Source: Anticarsia gemmatalis (Eukaryota; Arthropoda; Insecta; Lepidoptera; Erebidae). From it: a DNA stretch of 64,000 bases. Where the stretch lies: positions 5,890,001 through 5,954,000 of the forward strand of contig NC_134756.1 of assembly GCF_050436995.1 (NCBI RefSeq), in the 5' to 3' direction. Below the pieces are notes generated by a model. It worked only from the letters and a program-made list of their open reading frames with translations, had not been told where the DNA came from and searched no databases. Made by a program: the position numbers and the translations under genes. This document shows, piece after piece, positions 11,801-19,283 of the stretch (positions are counted from its first letter, which is position 1; the number at the start of each line of letters is the position of its first letter).

Positions 11801-14626
11801 TATGGCATCAGTTCCCATTTCAGATTCCTTTTTCTAATACACATGGTACTAAATATTTACTGTTTCTTCTATTACAGACACCACCGAGACAATCAGTCAA
11901 CACCGATGTAGGCTACAATCAATCTGCTGACAATATCACACCTATGCCCACCATACCCTTGCCTAACGACACGTCAAACGACAGTGAACCACTACAAAAA
12001 GAATCAGTCAGCAGTACAAGTAGCAATGAAATGATCATCAAAGCGCGTCCGCTAACGATTAGAAAACCACCGCTAAGTGAACAACCTAAACTAAGAAACG
12101 TTAGCAACGCCAAGAATGGTATAAGCGTAAGCATAAACAGGCGCATTGAAATGCCTCCAGCTTTCTTATTCCCCGAAATGGACCATTTAGTTGATTCTAT
12201 GCCTAACGAAAATGGCCTAAAGGATAAGAAACAGAAAGACGAGGTTGATAGAGCATTGAATAATAATAACATATCAATAGATAGGCAAGAAGACAGTAAG
12301 GATAACATAGTGTCGGATATAACGGAGCAGATAAGTTCGGTAGACTTGAACGGTCAGGATTCTCAGGGTTCTGAGAATGTCCTGAGGCGAACTAAGAAGG
12401 GCAACTTGAAACAAGGCGGTAAAGCCCCGCTGGCCAGGCGGGTTAGCTTCGATCCCCTCGCACTGCTGTTGGATGCTAGTTTAGAAGGAGAGTTGGAGCT
12501 GGTCAAGAAAACGGCAACACAGGTAATAAACGTTACTTACGGTGACGTTAAACACGCCCCTATTTAGTGGGGTGTTTAACTAACGCATTAATCAATCGAA
12601 CACACGCACCTCTATAAGTACACCCAAAGGGACTATTACCGGTTACAAGTTACAAATATCCACGCGTTTCGTCTGAGTAATGACGCAGTGAATTACAGAG
12701 CGAATACCCATGTTTTACCTTTTATAACGATCTTGATATTTTAAGAAAAACGTAAACTTATTTGTCATGAAAATAAAAAACATTATAATTTGATGTAAAA
12801 GATCATTATTTTAATTTTCCAATCTCGATTTCAGGTGCAGAATGCAAGCGCTGCAAATGACGAAGGGATCACTGCTCTACACAACGCAATTTGTGCGGGA
12901 CACTTCGAAATCGTCAAGTGAGTATTGAGAATTTATTTATTTATTAATTCATTACAACCAACCAATAATTGACATACTTAGTATACAGAATGCATAAGAT
13001 ATTGGAGGTTTCTCATTCGCACAATAAATGATACCCTACGTTTTTACCTCCTATGTCTGGTTTAATAGCTTGTCAATTTTTCGTTTTGAAAATCTTGCTC
13101 AATATGTTTCGTTATGAATGTTACAGATTCCTAGTGGAGCTGGGTTGCGACGTGAACGCGCAGGACTCCGATGGCTGGACGCCTCTGCACTGCGCCGCTT
13201 CATGTAACAACCTGGCCATGGTCCGCTTCCTCGTTGATAATGGTATGTTGCTTCTTGCTCTGCTTACCCAATAACTAAAATATTTCTTTTATTCCTAGTT
13301 TAAATAAAACAAATTATATGATAATACCTAAGCTAAAAGATTCTACACTGCTTGTGTAAACCTAACAAAAATAATTTGCAGTCTTTTATCAACGCGAAAC
13401 CCAAAAGATCTGCGAAGTTAACCCTTTCGGAAATATTTGGCCCACATAAAGCATGTACTCCTGCATTGCGGGTAATCGAAGTAAATCAAATAAACCTTAT
13501 AATAACGTAGAATCCTTGTATCTTTCCCCAAGGCATTTATTTTTTCAATGTGCTCTACTACCGCCATCTAACGTCACAATTTTAAACATATTTCAGGTGC
13601 GTGTATATTCGCAACGACGCTGTCTGACCACGAGACGGCGGCTGAGAAGTGCGAAGAGGACGAGGAAGGGTTTGACGGATGCTCGGAGTATCTTTACAGT
13701 GAGTACCATTTTGTATACAATGTTTTCCATAGATGGCGCGACTGCCACAATAGTTTTCTCACCAGAATACTCAAACGAAACTACGAATTAGTATGAATGT
13801 CGTCGTAATTTAGACAATATAGCAACCTTTTCTTGTGGATCCTTAAATACTACAAACACAAAGCAATACACAAAGTTATGCAATACACAAAGTTATGGAG
13901 AAAATGTATTGTACTTCTAAATAGCGACCAAATGGAATCTTCAACTTGCAATAAGACAATATTATGACCATAATGAACGCTCAATCAAAAATTTACATTT
14001 TAAATTATATTCTTTCGAAAGCTAATAACATTGTTTCTCAAACTCATAAGAATGATTTTTCCAGGTGTCCAAGAAAAACTCGGCATCATGAACAACGGTC
14101 TAGTATACGCGGTGTTCTCGTACTCGGCGTCACGCAACGACGAGCTCTCGTTCGAGACGGGCGCGCGGCTGCAAGTGCTGCGCAAGGGAGACGACAACGA
14201 GCGAGAGTGGTGGTGGTGCCGCGATGACGCCGGTAACGAGGGATATGTGCCCCGGAACTTGCTTGGGGTTGGTATTTTAAAATAACTTTGTACAATAATA
14301 TTGTGATGTACAACAAGGCCTCGACATTGAGGATTCGCGTATAAGGATCCCTATTTCCCCTCACCCATAATAATATCTAACGACCAACGACGTCATGTTA
14401 CGGAAAAGTGGATAAGTTAAAATTTATATTTTGATCAAGAAATGTCGGCTAATCAATAACATGTAACTAGTACAGCGCCTCTAGTGTACGCGAGAAGAAC
14501 TAAATAAATATGATACGTACACTCTTCTCGTAGCAATTTTGTTAAAGCGATAAAAAGATGAAGGCATACTTAATTTTTATATTTTTGTTTCAGTTATATC
14601 CACGAGTAACCGCACAGCAGGAGTGA
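8632..14626 (+). CDS. ASPP: ASPP-family protein (apoptosis-stimulating of p53 protein; PP1 regulatory subunit 13 family), 3' ten exons
   Basis: Ten exons join in frame: 8632-8819, 9428-9593, 10155-10970, 11321-11686, 11878-12522, 12835-12917, 13127-13242, 13597-13698, 14065-14267 and 14594-14626, giving 2718 nt or 905 residues plus TGA. In order: coiled coil (residues about 1-62), Gln/Asn/Ser-rich disordered middle (63-690) with a proline motif [14 protein letters not shown]1-docking motif (700-703), ankyrin repeats (about 704-830; [14 protein letters not shown] is very conserved) and SH3 (about 836-897; [21 protein letters not shown]). Human ASPP1 and ASPP2 are about 1090-1130 residues, so roughly the first 150-200 residues are missing upstream. 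Family members bind PP1 and, in vertebrates, p53; the fly homologue acts with Csk at adherens junctions. Those roles are inferred by homology. No frameshift or stop interrupts the model. Confidence 0.95.
9299..9381 (+). repeat. Fragment of the 'CCCAGCAGTGGG' lepidopteran dispersed repeat, in an ASPP intron
   Basis: Contains GCGTGGTGGACC, CTAACCCCTCTCTCATTACGG and CCCTTGCCCAGCAGTGGG in the same order as the longer copy at 62404-62617. I recognise this as a very common lepidopteran interspersed repeat. It is truncated at both ends. Confidence 0.75.
9428..9593 (+). CDS. ASPP: ASPP exon: Gln/Asn-rich linker
   Basis: Acceptor is a T-run then CAG at 9425-9427; donor CAG|GTAATT. The exon completes the split Arg codon and ends in phase 0. 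It encodes about 55 residues rich in Asn, Gln, Ala and Pro ([17 protein letters not shown]). No domain; probably disordered. A dispersed-repeat fragment lies just upstream in the intron at 9299-9381. Confidence 0.88.
10155..10970 (+). CDS. ASPP: ASPP exon: large disordered Gln/Asn/Ser-rich region
   Basis: Acceptor ACTTGCAG|GCG and donor TTTGGG|GTGAGT, 816 nt, phase 0 at both ends. It encodes 272 residues dominated by Gln, Asn, Ser and Lys, with no folded domain. The family's middle region is poorly conserved and mostly disordered, so this exon is placed by phase, splice sites and position rather than by sequence match. Confidence 0.9.
11321..11686 (+). CDS. ASPP: ASPP exon: Ser/Thr/Pro-rich region with SH3-ligand-like motif
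   Basis: Acceptor TTCATTACAG|AAA and donor ATCAAG|GTAAGT (ideal), 366 nt, phase 0. The product is Ser/Thr/Gln/Pro-rich and ends with [13 protein letters not shown], a proline motif like the PPPVPTKP segment of vertebrate ASPPs. Such motifs can bind SH3 domains; binding here is not shown. Confidence 0.9.
11878..12522 (+). CDS. ASPP: ASPP exon: PP1-docking motif and start of the ankyrin block
   Basis: Acceptor TTCTATTACAG|ACA and donor ACACAG|GTAATA, 645 nt, phase 0. The C-terminal part reads [20 protein letters not shown], closely matching the vertebrate ASPP segment RVKFNPLALLLDSSLEGE. That segment carries the PP1-docking RVxF motif and opens the first ankyrin repeat. The open frame on the opposite strand of this exon is a shadow. 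Confidence 0.95.
12439..12450 (+). other. RVSF motif codons (PP1 docking)
   Basis: CGG GTT AGC TTC encodes RVSF directly before the conserved [14 protein letters not shown] segment. RVxF motifs dock protein phosphatase 1, and vertebrate ASPP1/2 use RVKF at this place. The Ser at the third position is a permitted variant and could make docking sensitive to phosphorylation (inference). Confidence 0.8.
12835..12917 (+). CDS. ASPP: ASPP exon: ankyrin repeat
   Basis: Acceptor TCGATTTCAG|GTG and donor GTCAA|GTGAGT; 83 nt, ending two bases into a Lys codon. It encodes the ankyrin sequence [20 protein letters not shown], nearly identical to [20 protein letters not shown] of human ASPP2. Confidence 0.95.
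13127..13242 (+). CDS. ASPP: ASPP exon: ankyrin repeat
   Basis: Acceptor TGTTACAG|ATTC and donor AATG|GTATGT; 116 nt. It encodes [20 protein letters not shown] and then [19 protein letters not shown], the most conserved ankyrin repeat of the family. Confidence 0.96.
13597..13698 (+). CDS. ASPP: ASPP exon: last ankyrin repeat
   Basis: Acceptor ACATATTTCAG|GTGC and donor TTTACA|GTGAGT; 102 nt, beginning and ending inside codons. It encodes [20 protein letters not shown] and then [13 protein letters not shown], which aligns with the ADKCEEMEEGYTQCSQFLY segment of human ASPP2. Confidence 0.94.
13864..13897 (+). repeat. Two tandem copies of a 17-bp unit
   Basis: The unit CAATACACAAAGTTATG occurs twice without a gap, in the ASPP intron before the SH3 exon. 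It looks like a simple local duplication. Confidence 0.85.
14065..14267 (+). CDS. ASPP: ASPP exon: SH3 domain
   Basis: Acceptor ATTTTTCCAG|GTGT and donor CTTGGG|GTTGGT (weak but supported by the next exon); 203 nt. It encodes [20 protein letters not shown], then the RT-loop region, the WWW core and the [10 protein letters not shown] end of the SH3 fold. In vertebrates the ankyrin-SH3 unit contacts p53 and other partners. GC content is high for the window. Confidence 0.96.
14594..14626 (+). CDS. ASPP: ASPP terminal exon
   Basis: Acceptor TTTGTTTCAG|TTA; encodes [10 protein letters not shown] and TGA. The family ends NLLGLYPR plus a short tail, so this tiny 33-nt coding exon is the natural end of the SH3 domain. 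It is too short to be found as an open frame alone. The 3' UTR follows. Confidence 0.93.
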   Translation, partial: LYPRVTAQQE

Positions 14627-15751
14627 AATCTTGAATTATGACCTGATTAATTTGTAAATATCTATTAGTTACTTTTATTTTTTATGTATTTATATCACTG
14701 TAATCTAAAAGTAACGACGCTGTATACAATTTTATCAAATCTATAATATTTTGTAAATATTTAACTGCGTAAGTCAAATGAATGAGATTATATTGTACAT
14801 TTTATAAATATTTTGAGTCATCACTGATATTATTGGTCATAAAATTTGTATATCTTAGTTCTGCAAATGTTGTGAACTACTACACATAAACTGACAATAC
14901 AAATAATTATGAAGAATTATGTTTCGTGTTTTATTTCAAGTGTACTGCGTAATATTACTTATCTAAACCTAAGCCGAATCTACGAAAAAAACAAAACAGG
15001 ATGGATCGTCTAGAAAATCGATACAAGAGTAAGATGGCAATGATGGGTAACGGGTTCGAATCCCACCGTCGAAACTCTATATCTTGAATATACCACTTGT
15101 TTATAAATAAATGAACTTGGGTATAGGTTGGTTGAAAAAGGGATAGTTTTATGGAATCTAAATTAAATGAATAAACTACAGGACAATGACTAAAATAAAT
15201 GAAAATTGCAACAGTTTGGATGTTTGTTTCTCAATCTCGTCAAGACTATTGATCGATTTTGATGAATCTTGTCAGTGCTGTAGCATATACACAGATTAAC
15301 ACAAAGTCTGTAATAATACTAGCTTTTTTCCGGTCAGATTACAAGCCAAATACAAGTCGTGAGCAAATGCACACTTTATTTTCAGATTCTCTGATAGCCT
15401 GATATAATTTAACGCCCTCTAGCGAAATTAAACGAAACTGGTATACACGTCATATGGCAGAGTATGTGATGTAGTTCTTGCAAACATAACACAGATGGCG
15501 TTGTTGAACAAACTCACTGCTTTCAGATTGTGAGAACTACCAGTAAAAAACGTTCAGTGAATTTCCCATTTTATTATTTGTTAAGGTATGTTATGATTAT
15601 TGGCAAAATCGGATGAGGTTTCTCACTGAAACATTATCTGGAAGATTGTATCTAGAGTGTGTGATAAAAACTTCCATATTCCACAGAAGCGAGTAGGGTA
15701 AAAAGTATTTTTTAGCACCAACATGAAAACCAGATTTCTATATTATAAAAA
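14627..15751. other. Intergenic/3' UTR region between the converging ASPP and PSMA3 genes
   Basis: Non-coding, AT-rich. It should hold the ASPP 3' UTR. No AATAAA occurs close to the stop; the first on the + strand that I see is at 15106-15111. A GGTTCGAATCCC sequence (B-box-like) at about 15051-15062 suggests a decayed tRNA-derived repeat. Nothing else is recognised. Confidence 0.6.
15106..15111 (+). terminator. Candidate polyadenylation signal AATAAA for ASPP
   Basis: AATAAA about 480 nt after the ASPP stop codon. Weak evidence: the hexamer is frequent in this AT-rich DNA, and AATACA or TATAAA variants nearer the stop (about 14898, 14804) could serve instead. Confidence 0.25.
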
Positions 15752-15757
15752 TTTATT
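15752..15757 (-). terminator. Polyadenylation signal AATAAA for PSMA3
   Basis: The minus strand reads AATAAA 12 nt after the TGA, implying a very short 3' UTR of perhaps 30-40 nt. No better signal is seen nearer, though others exist further on in this AT-rich DNA. Confidence 0.55.
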
Positions 15758-15769
15758 ATCTAAGCACAT

Positions 15770-15947
15770 TCACATGTCTCCCTCATCGGAATCTTCGATA
15801 TCGGCGAGGGCTTGCTTGGCCAAGTTCTCTGCTTCGCTGGCGAGTTCTTTCGGCACCAGTTGATGACGGCCGTTGGTGTCCTTCGATACCCAGGACAGTT
15901 CCAACTCGAATTGCTTGTCTTTCAGTTCATCGTGGACGAGGTAGATA
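15770..15947 (-). CDS. PSMA3: PSMA3 exon 5 (terminal exon)
   Basis: Acceptor AACATTTCAG|TATC. The first base completes Ile; then [19 protein letters not shown] and a tail [18 protein letters not shown] before TGA. The human counterpart is IYIVHDEVKDKAFELELSW with an acidic tail. The + strand open frame over this exon is a shadow. Confidence 0.96.
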
Positions 15948-17542
15948 CTGAAATGTTATTAATGAGAGAAAGATTGTTAATGAGGATTTCTTTTTTTCAT
16001 GTAAAACATTATCCAAAAAAATATTTGCAAAAGAAACAGAAAAAAAATACTAACAAGCAAAAAATAATGGGCGATACTTTTCTTTATTTCCATCTCCACT
16101 GTTCAGAATTGACATAAAACTGTGCCGAACTTTACTATTTGTTTTGGAGTCATAAATTATGTTAATTTTTCAAAAAATGTATGTAAAGTTAGTTATTATT
16201 TATTGAATCAAGTTCAATTCAAGTGTAATTTGTAGTTAAATGAATATTTTACAAAACCACTACGCTAACATTCTGCCGTCGTAAATGTAAACACAGTAAC
16301 TTAAGTTACTGTGTTTATAGTTTGTTTAGTTCTTTGGAATCAGGAGACCGCGGGCTATTTGAGAAATTTTTCGGTTTGTTTGTACGATAGATAGTTACCG
16401 AAATACATTAAATAAAAACACAGTATTTTGACAAAAAAAACATTTTTTTTAATAAAAAATACAGTATCTGTGTTATTTTAAATTAAATAACAGTATCTCA
16501 CTACTAACTGTGTTTTTTTAACGTGAATAGATTTTAATTTTTCTTTTTTTGCTTGATTATAACACGGCTTCTTCAGTTACTGTGATTGCGTATAAAATAT
16601 TGTTCAAAGATAAACAACAAATATTTGAATAAATCACAGTATCTCATTTACTGTATTACTGATTTTATACGTATTTCTAAGAAACATAGTTATAACACAG
16701 TATGTACATACTTACTGTGTCGTAATTCCCCTAATGTTAATATCTTTACAAAGTTACAACACAGTAATAGGTAAAACTTGGTTACAACACAGTAACCGTT
16801 GAGTTACCGTGTTGTAACTTAAAAAAGAAAAAAATATTATATTATTACCCTAGCTTAAAACACATTATCTAATTTTGTTATTTATACAATAATAATATAC
16901 TAGATATATATATACAGAATCAAAGATTTAACTATATACTAACATTAAAAGTTGCATGAAATAATATACAATAATTAGTATCTTCATGAGAGCAAAAATT
17001 AACCATTAAACTTCAACCGCGTTTTTCTCAAAACGCATATTTTGAAGTTACTGTGTTTAGATTTACGACGGCAGCATTATCAACCAAACTATTTGCTACT
17101 TTTGAGAAATATATTTGTACTAGCTGACCCGCGCAACTTCACTTGCGTCACATAAGAGAGAATGGGTCAGAATTTTCCATGTTTTTGTAAAACTTTTTAC
17201 TGTTACCTACTCTGCTCCTATTGGTCGTAGCGTGATGATATAAAATATGCTTTTTTTTCACGAAAAATATTCTCAAAATTATTTATATCTTTTAGTGTAA
17301 CGAAGTCGCGCTAAGGCATATCCGCCAATAAAACAGTTGCCATGGCAACGGAATTTTGTTAATTCAATGTCATTATTATATTGATTTTTCGCGACTTTAT
17401 TGAATTTTCTGAATTTTCCCGGGAAATGCGTCATTTTCCCGGGGTAAAAAGTAGCCTATGCCTATCCTTTCTCAGGTATCAAAATATCTCCATACCAAAT
17501 TTCATGCAAATTGGTTCAGTAGTTTAGACGTGATTGAGTAGC

Positions 17543-17585
<43 letters not shown>

Positions 17586-19283
17586 GTTACTTTCGCATTT
17601 ATAATATTAGTATGGATAATTTAGGAAGGACCAATAGCACTACTAGGAATCTAAACTGGAACCTCATGATTGGCAGTTTGGTCACACTATGAAACTGCTT
17701 TATAGAGGCAGTCTTATAATGACACTATTTTTAAATATTACTTTACTACCTATTATTCGTCAACAACAAATATGATGAAACTTACATTCTGGCAGCTTCC
17801 TTGACCAAATCCTTGACAGTCATATCAGCCAGCTTCAGTTTTTCAATCTCAGTCTTAGCAGCTTGTTTTGCTTTACCAACAGCACATCCAAAGTATGACT
17901 GGAATATTGCAAAAGTAATAATATAAAGACTAGAAAGATGAACACTTCAATGAGTTCTTTAAAATAATTCTTGAAGGGATGATAAGTGCTTAATCCATAC
18001 TTAGCATGTACTTGCCCTTACCCAGTGTGAGAAAATGTAATGGGTTAAATGTGTATATAAATAAATTTATAGCCATTACCACAACTGTTACAAAGGGCTG
18101 TACCTCAATTACCTACCTACAATTAGGTACATATTATTTTGCCTTCCATAAGAGAATAAGGATAGGTATATTCAATTTATCAGTAAATCAATTACCAACA
18201 GAAATTATTCTAGGATTATAAGGACAATTACAGTTTTATATAACACAATCATTAATTTGTTCTCATGAAAAGCACTATTTCTGAATATAACGTCAGTCTT
18301 AATTCAATACAATGCATTTACTTACAAATGACACTCCACTGGGATCAAGCATGTACATCTGAGGGCCTTCATAATCATTCCATGTTCCCATGACGACAGA
18401 GCAGCCATAAGGACGGACAGCACTGTACAGAGTATATGCATGCATGTACATAGAGACACGCTCGTTTAAGTATTTGAGTGGCACTTGGGCACCATACTGA
18501 GATCTGTAGTTGGAGGCTTCAGAGCGTGCTGTTTCTACAATCTGTCTGGCATCCGAGATGAGACCTGCTACTGCCTGGAAATCAGTGAAATGAACAATGA
18601 TGTTTAAAAGGAGGTTTGACAATAAAATTGAATGTTGTTTTACTTATAGTTTCAAGCAGTTACACCTGGAATTCACATAAGATTTGTTTGTTACAAAACT
18701 CAGTAAGATGTAATTACCTTTAGTTCAGATTAACTAGGAATCAATCAAATTATGGTTCTAAGTAACAGAAGAACACTTCAATCTGAACAAAGTGCAATAC
18801 AGTAATGTTCTAGTTTAAATTACTACATGAAAAAAGAATTATGCAGCAGCTTACCATGCCGACATGTTCATCAACATGGAATATCCTCTTGTTAGCACCG
18901 GGTTCGTAAAGTTTTGAAGTGACGAGTTTCTCGACAGCAAACACCACACCATCCTTGCCTCGGAGTCCGATCACTGTGCCTGAGTTTTCCACGGCTTTTG
19001 CCGCGTACTCCACTTGAAATACCCGGCCATCGGGAGAGAATTGTGAAGCAGACAAATCATACTGAAATTACATATAAAATTAAGAGTTTATGCAGATTTT
19101 CAATGAATATAGAATTTTCCACTTACAGTTTATGAAAGTAAAATAATTAATAGGTGTTTTAATAGCACAAATTACGAGGTTTTGTAAAGAAGTACCGAGA
19201 TTGTTTCAGAAAATTACAATATAACCTATGCGGCAACAAAGAATTTAATGTGAAATACTTACACCTGTTCCAATAGAACTCAT
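15770..19283 (-). CDS. PSMA3: 20S proteasome subunit alpha type-3 (alpha7 in yeast/fly naming)
   Basis: Five exons on the minus strand: 19283-19263, 19061-18855, 18574-18326, 17898-17786 and 15947-15770, 768 nt in all. This gives 255 residues plus TGA, the same length as human PSMA3. The start [20 protein letters not shown] and the alpha-subunit signature [18 protein letters not shown] are clear, followed by [17 protein letters not shown], the ELELSW segment and the acidic tail EDSDEGDM. Alpha subunits are not proteolytic; they form the outer rings that gate the 20S chamber and contact the 19S regulator in cytosol and nucleus. The extra acidic C-terminus is typical of this subunit. The frame is intact, so the gene is most likely functional. 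The last intron (15948-17785) carries two transposable elements. Confidence 0.97.
16273..16302 (+). repeat. Left terminal inverted repeat
   Basis: Starts CTGCCGTCGTAAATG and ends AACACAGTAACTT; pairs with 17045-17074 with one mismatch at the 15th base. Confidence 0.9.
17045..17074 (-). repeat. Right terminal inverted repeat
   Basis: Reads CTGCCGTCGTAAATC on the minus strand; pairs with 16273-16302. Confidence 0.9.
17118..17613 (+). mobile_element. Lepidopteran 'ACTAGCTGACCCGCGC' element with a CAGA microsatellite
   Basis: Begins TACTAGCTGACCCGCGCAAC and ends TTTATAATATTAGTATGG, so the outermost TACTA/TAGTA are inverted. The middle contains CCCGGGAAATGCG and TTGGTTCAGTAGTTTAGACG, then a CAGA run (17542-17584). 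I recognise the general type as a common lepidopteran non-autonomous repeat; elements with hitch-hiking (GTCY)n microsatellites have been described in moths. It carries no gene and lies in PSMA3 intron 4, 43 bp beyond the TIR element. A shorter relative is at 47519-47771. Confidence 0.75.
17542..17584 (+). repeat. CAGA tetranucleotide microsatellite
   Basis: About eleven perfect CAGA units in a row (GTCT on the other strand) near the right end of the surrounding element. Confidence 0.95.
17786..17898 (-). CDS. PSMA3: PSMA3 exon 4
   Basis: Acceptor AATATTCCAG|TCA and donor AGAAT|GTAAGT; 113 nt, ending two bases into an Ile codon. It encodes [20 protein letters not shown] and then [17 protein letters not shown], matching the [18 protein letters not shown] stretch of human PSMA3. 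It contains no ATG-started open frame of useful length, so it was found by splicing and homology. Confidence 0.95.
18326..18574 (-). CDS. PSMA3: PSMA3 exon 3
   Basis: Acceptor TGATTTCCAG|GCA and donor TCATTT|GTAAGT; 249 nt, phase 0. It encodes [20 protein letters not shown] through [20 protein letters not shown] and MLDPSGVSF, the body of the alpha-subunit fold. Confidence 0.97.
18855..19061 (-). CDS. PSMA3: PSMA3 exon 2
   Basis: Acceptor AATTTCAG|TAT and donor GGCATG|GTAAGC; 207 nt, phase 0 at both ends. It encodes [20 protein letters not shown], the N-terminal proteasome alpha signature that forms the gate region, and continues to VDEHVGM. Confidence 0.97.
19263..19283 (-). CDS. PSMA3: PSMA3 exon 1 (start exon)
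   Basis: ATG AGT TCT ATT GGA ACA GGT, encoding MSSIGTG, then an ideal donor GTAAGT. The human protein also begins MSSIGTGYDLSAS, so this 21-nt coding exon fixes the true start. The ATG at about 19055 inside the next open frame is not the start. Confidence 0.95.

Larger units (their letters stand above)
16273..17074. mobile_element. 802-bp non-autonomous TIR DNA element in PSMA3 intron 4
   Basis: 30-bp terminal inverted repeats (16273-16302 and 17045-17074, one mismatch) begin CTGCCGTCGTAAAT. They are flanked by a 4-bp direct duplication CATT (16269-16272 and 17075-17078). The inside is very AT-rich, codes for nothing, and has many CACAGTA/TACTGTG motifs, some as palindromes. TIRs plus TSD identify a cut-and-paste DNA element. 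A 4-bp non-TTAA duplication fits superfamilies such as Chapaev, Ginger or Sola, but I cannot assign it. Confidence 0.82.

Noticed and set aside
11919..12308. 129-codon minus-strand frame
   Set aside because: Lies wholly inside an ASPP exon; a shadow of the coding frame.
14086..14364. 92-codon minus-strand frame and an overlapping plus frame
   Set aside because: Shadows of the GC-rich SH3 exon, rich in Arg/Ala/Pro as expected for an antisense reading.
15020..15075. tRNA gene suggested by GGGTTCGAATCCCACC
   Set aside because: Only a B-box/T-arm-like sequence is present; no acceptor stem, D arm or A box at the right distance. More likely a decayed tRNA-derived repeat.
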